Source of the DNA: Sporosarcina sp. P13
GTDB lineage: Bacteria; Bacillota; Bacilli; Bacillales_A; Planococcaceae
Length of the DNA: 42,039 nucleotides
Assembly (NCBI RefSeq): GCF_002743055.1
Contig: NZ_PDYM01000029.1
Coordinates: 1 to 42,039, forward strand
Direction of reading: 5' to 3'
The number at the start of each line of letters is the position of its first letter. Within the stretch, counting starts at the first letter, position 1. Under the pieces are notes generated by a model that saw only the letters and a program-made list of their open reading frames with translations, searched no databases and was not told the origin of the DNA. This document shows, in pieces, positions 1-7,901 of this stretch. A program made the translations under genes and the position numbers.

Positions 1-64
1 TCCTGTATCCAGCGAAAGCTGTCAAGTGCGGTCTTTCACTTGACTGGTTTCGCTGGATACAGGA
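1..64. repeat. 64-bp near-perfect palindrome at window edge
   Basis: The outer arms (1-17 and 48-64, TCCTGTATCCAGCGAAA and its complement) match perfectly. An inner stem pairs GTCAAGTG (21-28) with CACTTGAC (37-44) around an 8-base loop. The whole element can fold into one long hairpin. There is no T-tract directly after it, so it is not an obvious intrinsic terminator. It could be a dispersed palindromic repeat or the end of a structure that begins outside the window. Confidence 0.6.
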
Positions 65-268
65 CGCTCCATGAATGGATGCCGTTCTGAAACGGACTTA
101 ACTTTTTTGTGTCCAGGATATTGACGTAGATCCAGTTCTTTTATAATGTTGAACCTGCATGTTGGTTATGTTGCTAAAAATACATTTAAAGTATGTAGGT
201 AAAAGATCAAATGCTATCGATCAAGTACAGTAATAATTGTTCAATAGGCAATCTATAGTTATTTATTA

Positions 269-326
269 CAGAACACCCCCATGAATGAAGTTTACTATGT
301 GTAACCTCATTCACGGGGGTGTTCTG
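269..326 (-). repeat. Long inverted repeat, stem-loop
   Basis: Arms of 24 bases (269-292 and 303-326) flank a 10-base loop. The two arm differences become G-U wobbles on the minus strand but A-C mismatches on the plus strand, so the stem is fully paired only in minus-strand RNA. No strong T-tract follows, so it is a structured RNA or a weak terminator rather than a classic one. Between it and the next hairpin (327-502) I see no recognisable gene. Confidence 0.5.
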
Positions 327-502
327 CATTTGCTGATTGACTACATACTAGAAGTCTCCTTACCATTCGAGCAGATTACATAGTGGTGGCCCGCCTCCTT
401 GAATCGGTCGATCCTGGCGTACTTTCCCTATTCCCAGTTTCAACGTATACAGTGAAGTCAAAATAGTCATTAAAATCCACTAGAATTTAATTTATAACTA
501 CA

Positions 503-539
503 ATAAACCCACTATAAAAGTTTCTTATAGTGGGTTTAT
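503..539 (-). terminator. Terminator of the dddX-BCCT-hydratase operon
   Basis: A 15-bp perfect inverted repeat (ATAAACCCACTATAA at 503-517 and its complement at 525-539) with a 7-base loop lies 34 bases past the stop codon of the hydratase gene. The sequence after it on the minus strand is AT-rich but has no clean U-run. Confidence 0.65.
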
Positions 540-573
540 ATTCTATTTAATTAATGTAGCTACATAATAGCAA

Positions 574-1392
574 TCAAACTTTCTCTGTCGCCTTTAAGAA
601 AGCGCCAACCCCTTGCTCGCGAATCATCCTTCCAACTTCAGCAAACTCTTCTTCTTGGCTCAAGAAAAACATGGAGATTGCTGTTTCAAGATTATAATCA
701 AGAGATTGTTTTAAATTCATCATTTCATATGTTTTATTAACAGCCATTTTTGTGATTTTCAATGCAGAAGGCGGTATATTCACCATCTTCCTCGCCATCT
801 TTAGTGTTTCTTCCATTAACTCATCTTCTGGAACAACTCGATTGAAGATACCTAGACGATATCCTTCTTCTGCATCAACAGAATCCCCTGTATAAAGTAG
901 TTCCTTCGCTTTCCTCATGCCAACAATCCATGGCATCATTAAAGTTGCAGGAGCTGCACCAAAACGAATCTCCGGTTCACCGATTAATGTAGTATCCGAA
1001 GCAATGGCAAGATCCGCAGAGAATACCCAGTCAGCTGCTACTCCATAAGTATGTCCACTGACAGCGGCAATAACAGGTTTTTTCAAATCCCATAATTTCA
1101 AACCTACACGTAGAAATGTTTCTAGCTGTGCGCGATATACTTCCGAAGGCTCATCGCCAATAGGAGAAGGTAAATCCATAGACTCTTTTAAATCTGCACC
1201 CGCGGAAAAGTTCCCACCCGCACCTGTCAAGATAACTACTTTTACATCGGAATCTCTTTCTGATTCATCTAACGCATTCCAAATATCCTCAGTCATTTGT
1301 TCTGTTACCGCATTTAATTTATTTGGACGATTTAAAGTGATTGTTGCAATGTTATTCTCAACCGAATAGATAATCGTTTTATAATCTCTCAT
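574..1392 (-). CDS. Enoyl-CoA hydratase family protein, candidate acryloyl-CoA hydratase
   Basis: This 272-aa crotonase-fold protein is the last gene of the dddX operon. The oxyanion-hole motif SAGADLKES and the GHTYGVAADW helix are clear. The second catalytic Glu of crotonase-type hydratases is present (E141 in GEPEI), but the first is Asp (D121), 20 residues earlier as in rat mitochondrial hydratase (E144/E164). The start at 1392 is chosen because AAAGGGAG lies just upstream; a TTG at 1416 would put that ribosome binding site inside the gene. From its position after dddX and a BCCT transporter gene, I infer that it hydrates acryloyl-CoA to 3-hydroxypropionyl-CoA. Family membership is certain and substrate is not; a crotonobetainyl-CoA hydratase (CaiD-like) is the main alternative. 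Confidence 0.85.
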   Translation of the reverse strand: MRDYKTIIYSVENNIATITLNRPNKLNAVTEQMTEDIWNALDESERDSDVKVVILTGAGGNFSAGADLKESMDLPSPIGDEPSEVYRAQLETFLRVGLKLWDLKKPVIAAVSGHTYGVAADWVFSADLAIASDTTLIGEPEIRFGAAPATLMMPWIVGMRKAKELLYTGDSVDAEEGYRLGIFNRVVPEDELMEETLKMARKMVNIPPSALKITKMAVNKTYEMMNLKQSLDYNLETAISMFFLSQEEEFAEVGRMIREQGVGAFLKATEKV

Positions 1393-1449
1393 ATTTCTCT
1401 CCCTTTCAAAGTTCAATTCAAAACTTTAAAAAACAAGTTAGTAGCTCAA

Positions 1450-3081
1450 TTACTTCTTCACAGCAAAATCCCCTTCAAATTCAGTGATAATTCCTACTTT
1501 TTCTTTTTGTAAGCTTACCTCAATCGTTTCTGAATTCTCGTATTGCTCAGCGACTTCAGTCTGTGAATCTTGTGTTAAGTGTGCTTCTGTTTTCAGCATT
1601 CTCATTAACGACACTACAAGGAGCAAAATTACTAATATAAATGGAAGTGCTGTCAAGATTGATGCTGTTTGAATTGTTTGAAGATCACCACCAAGTATCA
1701 TCAACGTTGCAGGTAAAATAAATAAAGTTAATGCCCAAAACAATCGATTCCATTTAGCGGGTTCTTCATTCATTGTAAGTTTTGGAGTTGTTGCTGAAGC
1801 CATCATATAGGCGGCAGAGTCAAATGTCGTCGCTAAAAAGATTAGCGCGATAAAACTAAAAATCAGTACAGCAAGTGATCCGAAAGGAAGTGTATTAATT
1901 ACTTCAATAATTGCTGCCGGCGCACCTATCTGCTCAACTAAACCTGTGACTGATAAAACATTTGTGAGTTGTAAATGCATAGAATAATTTCCTAGGACCG
2001 TGAAATACGCAGTACATCCCAACGATCCCCATGCAAGACCACCCAAAATTACTTGTTTAATAGTCCTGCCTTTTGAAATCTTAGCAATAAATAGACCCAT
2101 AAACGGTGTATATACTATCCACCATGCCCAATAGAATACTGTCCATCCTTCTACAAAACCTGTATTTCCTACAGGATCTGTATACGTATTCCAGCGCACG
2201 AAATTATTAAACAACATTCCAATACTGTTTGTACCCATTTTCAAGATGAATTCAGTCGGTCCCACTAGTAGTATATAGCTCAAGAGAATAACAGAAAAAA
2301 CAATAGCTATATCACTTAATACTTTTAATCCTCGTTTTAATCCTGAGTAGGCGCTCCAAGTGAATAACGCTGTGCATAAGATCAGTATAAATACATTCAT
2401 GGACATAGAAGCCTCTATACCCGTTAACTTACTTACACCTGCAGCCACTAATGGCGTACCTAATCCTAAGGATGTACCAGCTGCACCCAAGATTCCAAAC
2501 ATAAAAGCAATATCAATCGCTTTACCTAAAAATCCATCTGCTCGTTTTCCAATAACTATTCTACAAATCTCACTTAATCGCAAAATAGGAACTTTTAAAA
2601 TGTAATAAGAATAAGCAATTGGGATGGCTGGTAGAACAAAGAATGCCCAAGCCGATGGTCCCCAGTGAAAAATCCCATAAGCGGCTGCTATCTCAGCTGC
2701 ATTAGTAGATCCTGCTTCAATTCCGTAGGGAGGATCTGTAAAATAGTATGCCCACTCAATCGTAGCCCAGTATACTAGTCCAGATGCAACACCCGCACAG
2801 AATATCATAGCACCCCAACTGAAGTTTGAAAACTCAGGTTTTTCTTCTTTTGTTCCAAACTTAATCTTTCCGTGTTTGCTAAAGTATAAGTAGATTAGAA
2901 AGGCAAATCCGCCTGCCCCAGCCCAAAGAAATACCATTCCAAAGTTTTTTGTCACAAATCCATTGGCCATGCTAACTAATTTACTTCCACTTTCGGGGTA
3001 CATCACCAACGGCAAGCAAATCGCAACAATTAATACAAATGTAGACATAAAGATAAACCAATCTATTTTCTTTTTCTCCAC
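1450..3081 (-). CDS. BCCT-family transporter, candidate DMSP importer
   Basis: This 543-aa protein belongs to the betaine/carnitine/choline transporter family, secondary carriers for quaternary ammonium or sulfonium zwitterions. About twelve hydrophobic segments are visible. The family signature GWTVFYWAWW is followed by ISKGRTI, and the substrate-box region YWATIEWAYYF lies further N-terminal. The stretch around TDP...GWTVFYWAWW resembles CaiT more than BetP, as far as I recall those sequences. A hydrophilic C-terminal tail of about 45 residues follows the last helix. The start is GTG with AAGGAGG seven bases upstream. It lies 95 bases after dddX and 57 bases before the hydratase gene with no terminator between, so the three are probably one transcript. 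A BCCT gene beside dddX is the arrangement known from Psychrobacter. Glycine betaine or carnitine transport is not excluded. Confidence 0.85.
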   Translation of the reverse strand: MEKKKIDWFIFMSTFVLIVAICLPLVMYPESGSKLVSMANGFVTKNFGMVFLWAGAGGFAFLIYLYFSKHGKIKFGTKEEKPEFSNFSWGAMIFCAGVASGLVYWATIEWAYYFTDPPYGIEAGSTNAAEIAAAYGIFHWGPSAWAFFVLPAIPIAYSYYILKVPILRLSEICRIVIGKRADGFLGKAIDIAFMFGILGAAGTSLGLGTPLVAAGVSKLTGIEASMSMNVFILILCTALFTWSAYSGLKRGLKVLSDIAIVFSVILLSYILLVGPTEFILKMGTNSIGMLFNNFVRWNTYTDPVGNTGFVEGWTVFYWAWWIVYTPFMGLFIAKISKGRTIKQVILGGLAWGSLGCTAYFTVLGNYSMHLQLTNVLSVTGLVEQIGAPAAIIEVINTLPFGSLAVLIFSFIALIFLATTFDSAAYMMASATTPKLTMNEEPAKWNRLFWALTLFILPATLMILGGDLQTIQTASILTALPFILVILLLVVSLMRMLKTEAHLTQDSQTEVAEQYENSETIEVSLQKEKVGIITEFEGDFAVKK

Positions 3082-3176
3082 TTGAAAACCTCCTTGGGTT
3101 TTGCCTACTTCTACTTACTAAGACCTCTACTCCTTATTTCGCTATAGCAACCTAACATTAGTTCATAGTAGAACCA

Positions 3177-5291
3177 TCATTTGATTAACTCGGATTCCTT
3201 TTTTGATGTTGAACTTTTTACTGATGCTAGAACATCTAGAGCTACTACTCCTTGTTTTCTAACAGCTAATGGATTAATTTCAAATTCAACAACCTCTTCA
3301 TATTTCTCGATTGCCGTTTTACCCATTTGTATAATCGCTTGTGCTAGCGCTTCTTTATCTAATGGCGGATTACCACGATATCCTTGAACATTTTTCCAAA
3401 GCATTGGTATGCTACTTATCATTTGCATTGCTTTTTCATTTGAAATTGGCGGCACTGCCAAAACCACTTCATTGTATAATTCTGTGTAAATGCCTCCTAA
3501 ACCAAATATTACAATTGGTCCATAATGATCGTCTGTTTTATAAGCCAATATTGTCTCAAATCCATCTGTCACCATTTCCTGTATTAGAAAGAATGGAGAT
3601 TTGAGATGTGCCATTCCACCCCATGCTTCTTTTAACTCGTTAGCATTCTTCAGGTTAAGCGCCACGCCACCAACATCTGTTTTATGTGCTAATCCTTGTG
3701 CTTTTAACACAACAGGATAGCCAATTGAATCAGCGTACTCAATTGCTTCAGATAAAGTGATTACGACTTTTTCACTTGGTGACGGGAAACGGTTTTCTTC
3801 AAGCATCTCGCGTCCTTCATCATCATGAAGTAAAGTTGGTTCTAGCTGAGAAGACGTATCGGCTACTGAATATATTGGTGTTTTATCCTTTCGATTTAAG
3901 AACTCTGTGTATTGGAATAATGCACGGCAAGCAATTAACGCATTACGGCTACCTTGTATGACTGGTATTTGAGCCTCTTCCAAAATCATCAAGACACGTG
4001 GGTCGAATTCTGTTTGAATATGACTAAAGTATAGAAATGGTTTATCTGATTCTTTTCGTAACCCAACAAGATCTTTTGCTGGTGTGCCTGTAAAATCAAA
4101 TTCATGATCCCCTTGACCATTAGGTGCATCAATCGCAACTGTAACAATGCCAATAGTAGGATCTTTTATTATAGAAGAAAGACAAAGGTTTGATACCTCC
4201 GTGAATTCTCTACCACTTTTCCCCCAAACGTCTAAAGGGTTAGAGATTTCCCCTAACTCAGGAAGTTCATCACCTAACGTTTTCTTAGTTGAGTCATGAA
4301 ACTCAGGGAAGTCAATACCGTAATCCTCTGCCAAATCTAACAATAACCCAGCTTGTCCCCCAGATACTGTAAGTGCAGACACGGTATTTTGTTTAGGTAG
4401 ATATGGCTGAGATAATAATTGAGCAACTGCAACAGCCTCATCAATATCATCCACAAAAATCACTCCGTGTTCTTCCAAAACAAGTTTCTCTATTTTGTAA
4501 TCTCCAGCTAAAGCTCCAGAATGCGCATTTGCAACGGCAGCCGACTTAGTCGTCCTACCTACTTTCATTGCAATGACAGGTTTTTTATTATCACTACATA
4601 GATCAAGTGCTCTTAAAAACTTTTCATGATCTCGTATCGCTTCAATATATAAAATAATAACCGAAGTTTCAGGATCCTTAGCTAATAATGTAATATAATC
4701 AGCCATTTTGACATCCGCTTCGTTACCCGTAGAATACACTTTATTAATACATAATCTGGATGCAACAAAAGCATCGTTAACTGAACCACTTTGTGAGATA
4801 ATAGAAACCGTTCCCTTTTTCAAAGGGCGTAGCGGCCGATGCAATGTGCCGATGTATGGTGTGAAACGATTCTGCATATCAAAATATCCCATGCAGTTCG
4901 GTCCGACAACTCTCATTCCCGAGATTGAAGCGCTTTCAATTATTGCGTTTTGTATTTCCTCTCCTTCTCGCCCACTTTCACCGTAGCCGCCGCCAGGAAT
5001 CACGAGAAGTTTTGCGTTGATTGCACTAGCCGCACTCGCGACTTCAATCATTAAACGAGGATTTACTAGTCCGATCACAACATCAATTTGTTCCTTTATT
5101 TCCAGTAGCGATGGATAGCATCGAATACCGCAGATATCTTCATATCTCGGATTTACAAGATAAATTGTTCCTTTATAACCCATTTCTTTTAAATTATCTA
5201 ACATTACTCGTGTTGCAAAACGATTATTCGCTCCAACAATTGCAACTGTTTTAGCCGGACTTACTAACATTTGAAGATATTGATCTTTCAT
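3177..5291 (-). CDS. dddX: DddX-type ATP-dependent DMSP lyase (NDP-forming acyl-CoA synthetase superfamily)
   Basis: The 704-aa protein has an N-terminal CoA-binding Rossmann domain (about 10-105), succinyl-CoA-synthetase-like domains (about 155-460) and a C-terminal ATP-grasp domain (about 490-704, with AHKTDVGGV). The phosphorylated His of the superfamily is H257 in NAHSGALAG. DddX joins CoA to dimethylsulfoniopropionate using ATP, then cleaves the product to dimethyl sulfide and acryloyl-CoA. The functional residues I recall for Psychrobacter DddX (Tyr181, Asp208, His292, Trp391, Glu432) all fall on identical residues here at a constant offset of 35: Y146, D173, H257, W356, E397. Ordinary ADP-forming acetyl-CoA synthetases would not be expected to share the Trp and Glu. 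The start has GAGGTG upstream. The adjacent BCCT transporter and hydratase genes fit the pathway. The alternative is an ADP-forming ligase for another acid. Confidence 0.8.
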   Translation of the reverse strand: MKDQYLQMLVSPAKTVAIVGANNRFATRVMLDNLKEMGYKGTIYLVNPRYEDICGIRCYPSLLEIKEQIDVVIGLVNPRLMIEVASAASAINAKLLVIPGGGYGESGREGEEIQNAIIESASISGMRVVGPNCMGYFDMQNRFTPYIGTLHRPLRPLKKGTVSIISQSGSVNDAFVASRLCINKVYSTGNEADVKMADYITLLAKDPETSVIILYIEAIRDHEKFLRALDLCSDNKKPVIAMKVGRTTKSAAVANAHSGALAGDYKIEKLVLEEHGVIFVDDIDEAVAVAQLLSQPYLPKQNTVSALTVSGGQAGLLLDLAEDYGIDFPEFHDSTKKTLGDELPELGEISNPLDVWGKSGREFTEVSNLCLSSIIKDPTIGIVTVAIDAPNGQGDHEFDFTGTPAKDLVGLRKESDKPFLYFSHIQTEFDPRVLMILEEAQIPVIQGSRNALIACRALFQYTEFLNRKDKTPIYSVADTSSQLEPTLLHDDEGREMLEENRFPSPSEKVVITLSEAIEYADSIGYPVVLKAQGLAHKTDVGGVALNLKNANELKEAWGGMAHLKSPFFLIQEMVTDGFETILAYKTDDHYGPIVIFGLGGIYTELYNEVVLAVPPISNEKAMQMISSIPMLWKNVQGYRGNPPLDKEALAQAIIQMGKTAIEKYEEVVEFEINPLAVRKQGVVALDVLASVKSSTSKKESELIK

Positions 5292-5357
5292 TTCTACACC
5301 TCAGTTCCTGTTTTTTTATTTCAGCTTGAACCACTTTCCAGTTAATTCAATATTTAA

Positions 5358-5385
5358 AGTATACACCATAAATTTGACCAGTCAA
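5358..5385 (-). promoter_or_regulatory. dddX promoter P1 with palindromic operator
   Basis: On the minus strand, -35 TTGACT (5380-5385) and -10 TATACT (5358-5363) are separated by 16 bp. The palindrome TTGACTGGTCAA (5374-5385) covers the -35 box. It reads toward dddX, whose start codon is 67 bases downstream of the -10. A repressor bound to the palindrome would block RNA polymerase. Confidence 0.7.
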
Positions 5386-5530
5386 TATAATTTAGTGATC
5401 AGAACTACTACCTCTAACTTCTAGGTAGAGGACATCTTAGATTTTATGAACTATTGTACTTACAAAATATAGTAGCCAGACTCCTTCCCCCCTTCTCAAA
5501 ACTGTTGGAGTTTTCCAAATATTTATACTC

Positions 5531-5559
5531 ATTGTAATACATGTCTTTTGACCAGTCAA
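5531..5559 (-). promoter_or_regulatory. dddX promoter P2 with identical operator
   Basis: On the minus strand, -35 TTGACT (5554-5559) and -10 TACAAT (5531-5536) are separated by 17 bp. The same 12-bp palindrome TTGACTGGTCAA (5548-5559) overlaps the -35 box, 174 bp upstream of the P1 copy. Transcripts from P2 would carry a leader of about 230 bases before dddX. I see no convincing leader gene in it. Confidence 0.65.
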
Positions 5560-5654
5560 TCTTTTTTTAATTACGAGAAATAGTAATGTTAAGATAAAAT
5601 GCTTACCCTTATTGTTGAAGTTTATTATTGAAAGAATGCATCCATTGAAAGATA

Positions 5655-5870
5655 CTAAATCAGACTATTAAAGTGTTCTTGTATGCGCACAAACAACACT
5701 TCCTTAGGTATATCAAATAACAGTTTAAATTCCGTACCTAGGATCGATCCTTTGCTTGAGAACGAAAAATTTTATTGACTTCGAACCTAACAAGCAAATC
5801 TTGGATGGCTGCAACGCCTAGAACAAAACACTTGCTGAAACATCCGACATGAGGGCTTATACTGTATCAT
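5655..5870 (-). pseudogene. Decayed minus-strand coding fragment, unidentified
   Basis: Two short open stretches in different frames read on as if they were one protein: GVAAIQDLLVRFEVNKIF, then after a frameshift near 5735, EFKLLFDIPKEVLFVRIQ ending in a stop at 5655. This looks like the C-terminal end of a broken gene upstream of the dddX promoters. I cannot name the family. It may have been the operon's regulator, but nothing in the sequence proves that. The rest of 5386-5950 holds the P2 promoter and nothing else I recognise. Confidence 0.3.
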
Positions 5871-5960
5871 TTTAAGTACCTTGGTTTACTTCCTCTGATT
5901 CAGACATGTTATAAAAAACATAAACAAAATCTCACAATAAGATATATATAATGAAAGGAT

Positions 5961-6250
5961 CTAGGTATTGAAAAAAAGAATAAACCTAACATTCTTTTCT
6001 TAATGGTTGATCAAGAAAGATACCCCTCAGTCTATGAAACTAAGGAATTGGAAAAGTGGCGTATAAAGAAGTGAATAACGTCTTTCAAGCACTTGAAAGC
6101 TCCACTTTCTATGATAATACAATAGTCCTTTTTACATCAGACCATGGCGAACTTCTTGGTGCACACGGAGGCCTCTATTAAAAGTGTTATAACATGTATG
6201 AAGAATCTATCCATGTGCCATTAATTCATCCCCAGGTTATGATTCAGTAA
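5961..6250 (+). pseudogene. Sulfatase gene remnant with large internal deletion
   Basis: The 5' part encodes KPNILFLMVDQERYPSVYE, the typical N-terminus of an arylsulfatase-type enzyme with its metal-binding Asp. A later part encodes VLFTSDHGELLGAHGG and then NMYEESIHVPLI, the typical C-terminal metal-site region. Only about 15 codons separate the two blocks where several hundred are expected. A premature stop follows GGLY, and the poly-A tract after the probable TTG start (5968) has lost a base. GAAAGGA (5953-5959) is a plausible old ribosome binding site. The sequence to about 6420 may hold further scraps. The enzyme cannot be functional. Confidence 0.8.
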
Positions 6251-6445
6251 ATACAAGTTTCTGAAGTGGACTAGTTGTTAGTCTGCGGATATAAAGACAA
6301 AAGACATTCAGGGAGCCCAAATAAAATCGATATGCATGGCGCTCAAGTTCATAGTGAAGTGTATCAATTCCCCGCGCTATTATTTATATATTCCCTAATA
6401 ACGAGGTATATTTAAAGCGACAGAATGTATAAGTTAAAATACGAA

Positions 6446-6898
6446 ATGGGGAAAAATATAAACGGCTTATATTTTATTATTTGTAGGATTTGCGTTGTTG
6501 ATAAAGGGAGCTATTTTTTTGTTGACGGGTCTTCCAATATCGCAAGACTGCTTCGGGTCCCGCCTATTTTAATCGGGGTAACAATTGTAGCTTTTGGGAC
6601 AAGTTCACCGGAAGCGACTGTCAGTATAATTGCTACACTGGAAGGAAGTGCTGGTGTTGCTGTGGGAAATGTAGTTGGCAGTAATATTTTCAATATTTTA
6701 TTTGTACTAGGTGTCTCTTCTGCAATTTCTCCATTAGCGGTGAACGGTAAAGTATTAATTGATGTTGTGTTTATGATTGTACTGACTATTGTATTATTGA
6801 TTTTTTCAAGGACTGGATACAAAGTTGGAAAGCGCGAAGGATTAGTACTTGCCATGCCCTACATTATTTATTTTGTTCATATTATTATACGGAATTAA
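6446..6898 (+). pseudogene. Na+/Ca2+ exchanger (CaCA family) gene, internally deleted and frameshifted
   Basis: A reading frame from about 6500 encodes FFVDGSSNIARLLRVPP, then GTSSPEATVSI and GNVVGSNIFNILFVLG, the first alpha-repeat of a CaCA cation/Ca2+ antiporter. It then runs straight into what is normally the C-terminal end of the protein after the second alpha-repeat (ending IIYFVHIIIRN). The middle of the protein, roughly half of the usual 310-320 residues, is absent. The N-terminal helix (TAYILLFVGFALLIKGA) is in another frame, with one base lost near 6510. The deletion looks like recombination between the two internal repeats. The product should be inactive. Confidence 0.75.
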
Positions 6899-7567
6899 TG
6901 AAATTTGCTTGTTCTGGGACACTGTATGAACCCTGTACCATTTAACTAATCTTTGAAGCGTTTCATTCGGAGCACGGAAACTGGTCGTATCAGATTCTGC
7001 ACCTTCATGTACTCGACATCGTAAATGTATCCCACCTTAAAGTGGGTATGTTATTTATTCATATCTTTAATAAAAACCTGTTAAACCACCGCTTATCTAC
7101 CATTAGTACCAAAAAACATACCGATTTAGTATCCCATTTTTTAACTCCTCCCACCTCTACATCAATAATTCAATAAATAAAAGTGCGGCAAATCCTTTCC
7201 TCTATTTAAACCACCCATGTTGAGGGTTCTCAAACACAACTTGCGCCAATTCCGACTCGCAGGTCTACTAATATCTGTTCTCCACTTCCATTTTGCGCGA
7301 GCCGCTAGTTCCTTTAAGTATTCTGTTCGTCGAGGCGTATCGACAATCATAAGTAAACGTACCCCCTGGGAATACCCTTTTAACATTGCATTGATAACAT
7401 ACGTTGCTAAAATTTCCATATCCAACATTTGCGATATTTATTGCGATCAGCTCTTGAATTTTTGAAAATGTAATTAGCACAGAAACTTTATCTATAATTC
7501 GCAAAAAGTACATATCTTCCCGTCATAAGTAATACATTTGATAAAAGAGTATAAGGGAGATGAGGAC
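6899..7567. other. Region with no recognisable intact gene
   Basis: A small hairpin, CCCAC/GTGGG, lies near 7031-7046. On the minus strand, 7162-7513 holds two overlapping open frames that look like one protein broken by a frameshift (LATYVINAMLKGYSQGVRLL then VDTPRRTEYLKELA). A good ribosome binding site just downstream (GGGAGGAG near 7147-7154) leads to a start followed at once by a stop. I recognise none of these products and read the stretch as decayed coding DNA. Confidence 0.4.
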
Positions 7568-7651
7568 TTGAAAAGAGCGTTGCTATTTACTGCTGCAATT
7601 GCTATTGGAATAGTATTAGGAATTATCGTCACCATTATTATGGAGTTATAA
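7568..7651 (+). CDS. Small single-pass membrane protein, 27 aa
   Basis: The start is TTG, preceded by GGGAGATGAGG (7555-7565). The product has a short basic N-terminus (MKR) and one hydrophobic segment of about 20 residues (FTAAIAIGIVLGIIVTII), ending MEL. A rho-independent terminator lies 75 bases downstream, so this could be a complete small transcription unit. I do not recognise the family and infer no function. It is the only intact-looking gene in a stretch of pseudogenes. Confidence 0.5.
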   Translation: MKRALLFTAAIAIGIVLGIIVTIIMEL

Positions 7652-7725
7652 GTATACAACTTTAGATTTGATTAAGAACATATTACGTCGCATGCGTATT
7701 TGCATATTATAGAAATTAATTTCAC

Positions 7726-7764
7726 AAGCTGGGTTCCTATTTCAAGTGGAATCGAGCTTTTTTT
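7726..7764 (+). terminator. Rho-independent terminator
   Basis: The arms AAGCTGGGTTCC (7726-7737) and GGAATCGAGC plus two T (7748-7759) form a 12-bp stem with one mismatch and a 10-base loop. A run of seven T begins at 7758. It terminates plus-strand transcription after the 27-aa membrane protein gene. Confidence 0.75.
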
Positions 7765-7901
7765 CGTCTACCACACAATTCCTTTAATGCTTTTAGTTTG
7801 CACCAGGCGCATGGTCATGCCCCAATTATAATACCTCCAATCATCTAAGTTGAAGGGCTCAGTGAAAATGTTATTGCTTTTACTAGAAAATGGTTGTGAT
7901 G

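Noticed and set aside
1393..1416. Longer hydratase start at a TTG codon
   Set aside because: It would place the AAAGGGAG ribosome binding site inside the coding sequence; the ATG at 1392 is correctly spaced.
574..3081. Carnitine pathway (CaiT plus CaiD) as the reading of the transporter and hydratase genes
   Set aside because: The first gene of the operon carries the DddX active-site residues, and no carnitine CoA-transferase or dehydrogenase is present. I keep it only as an alternative.
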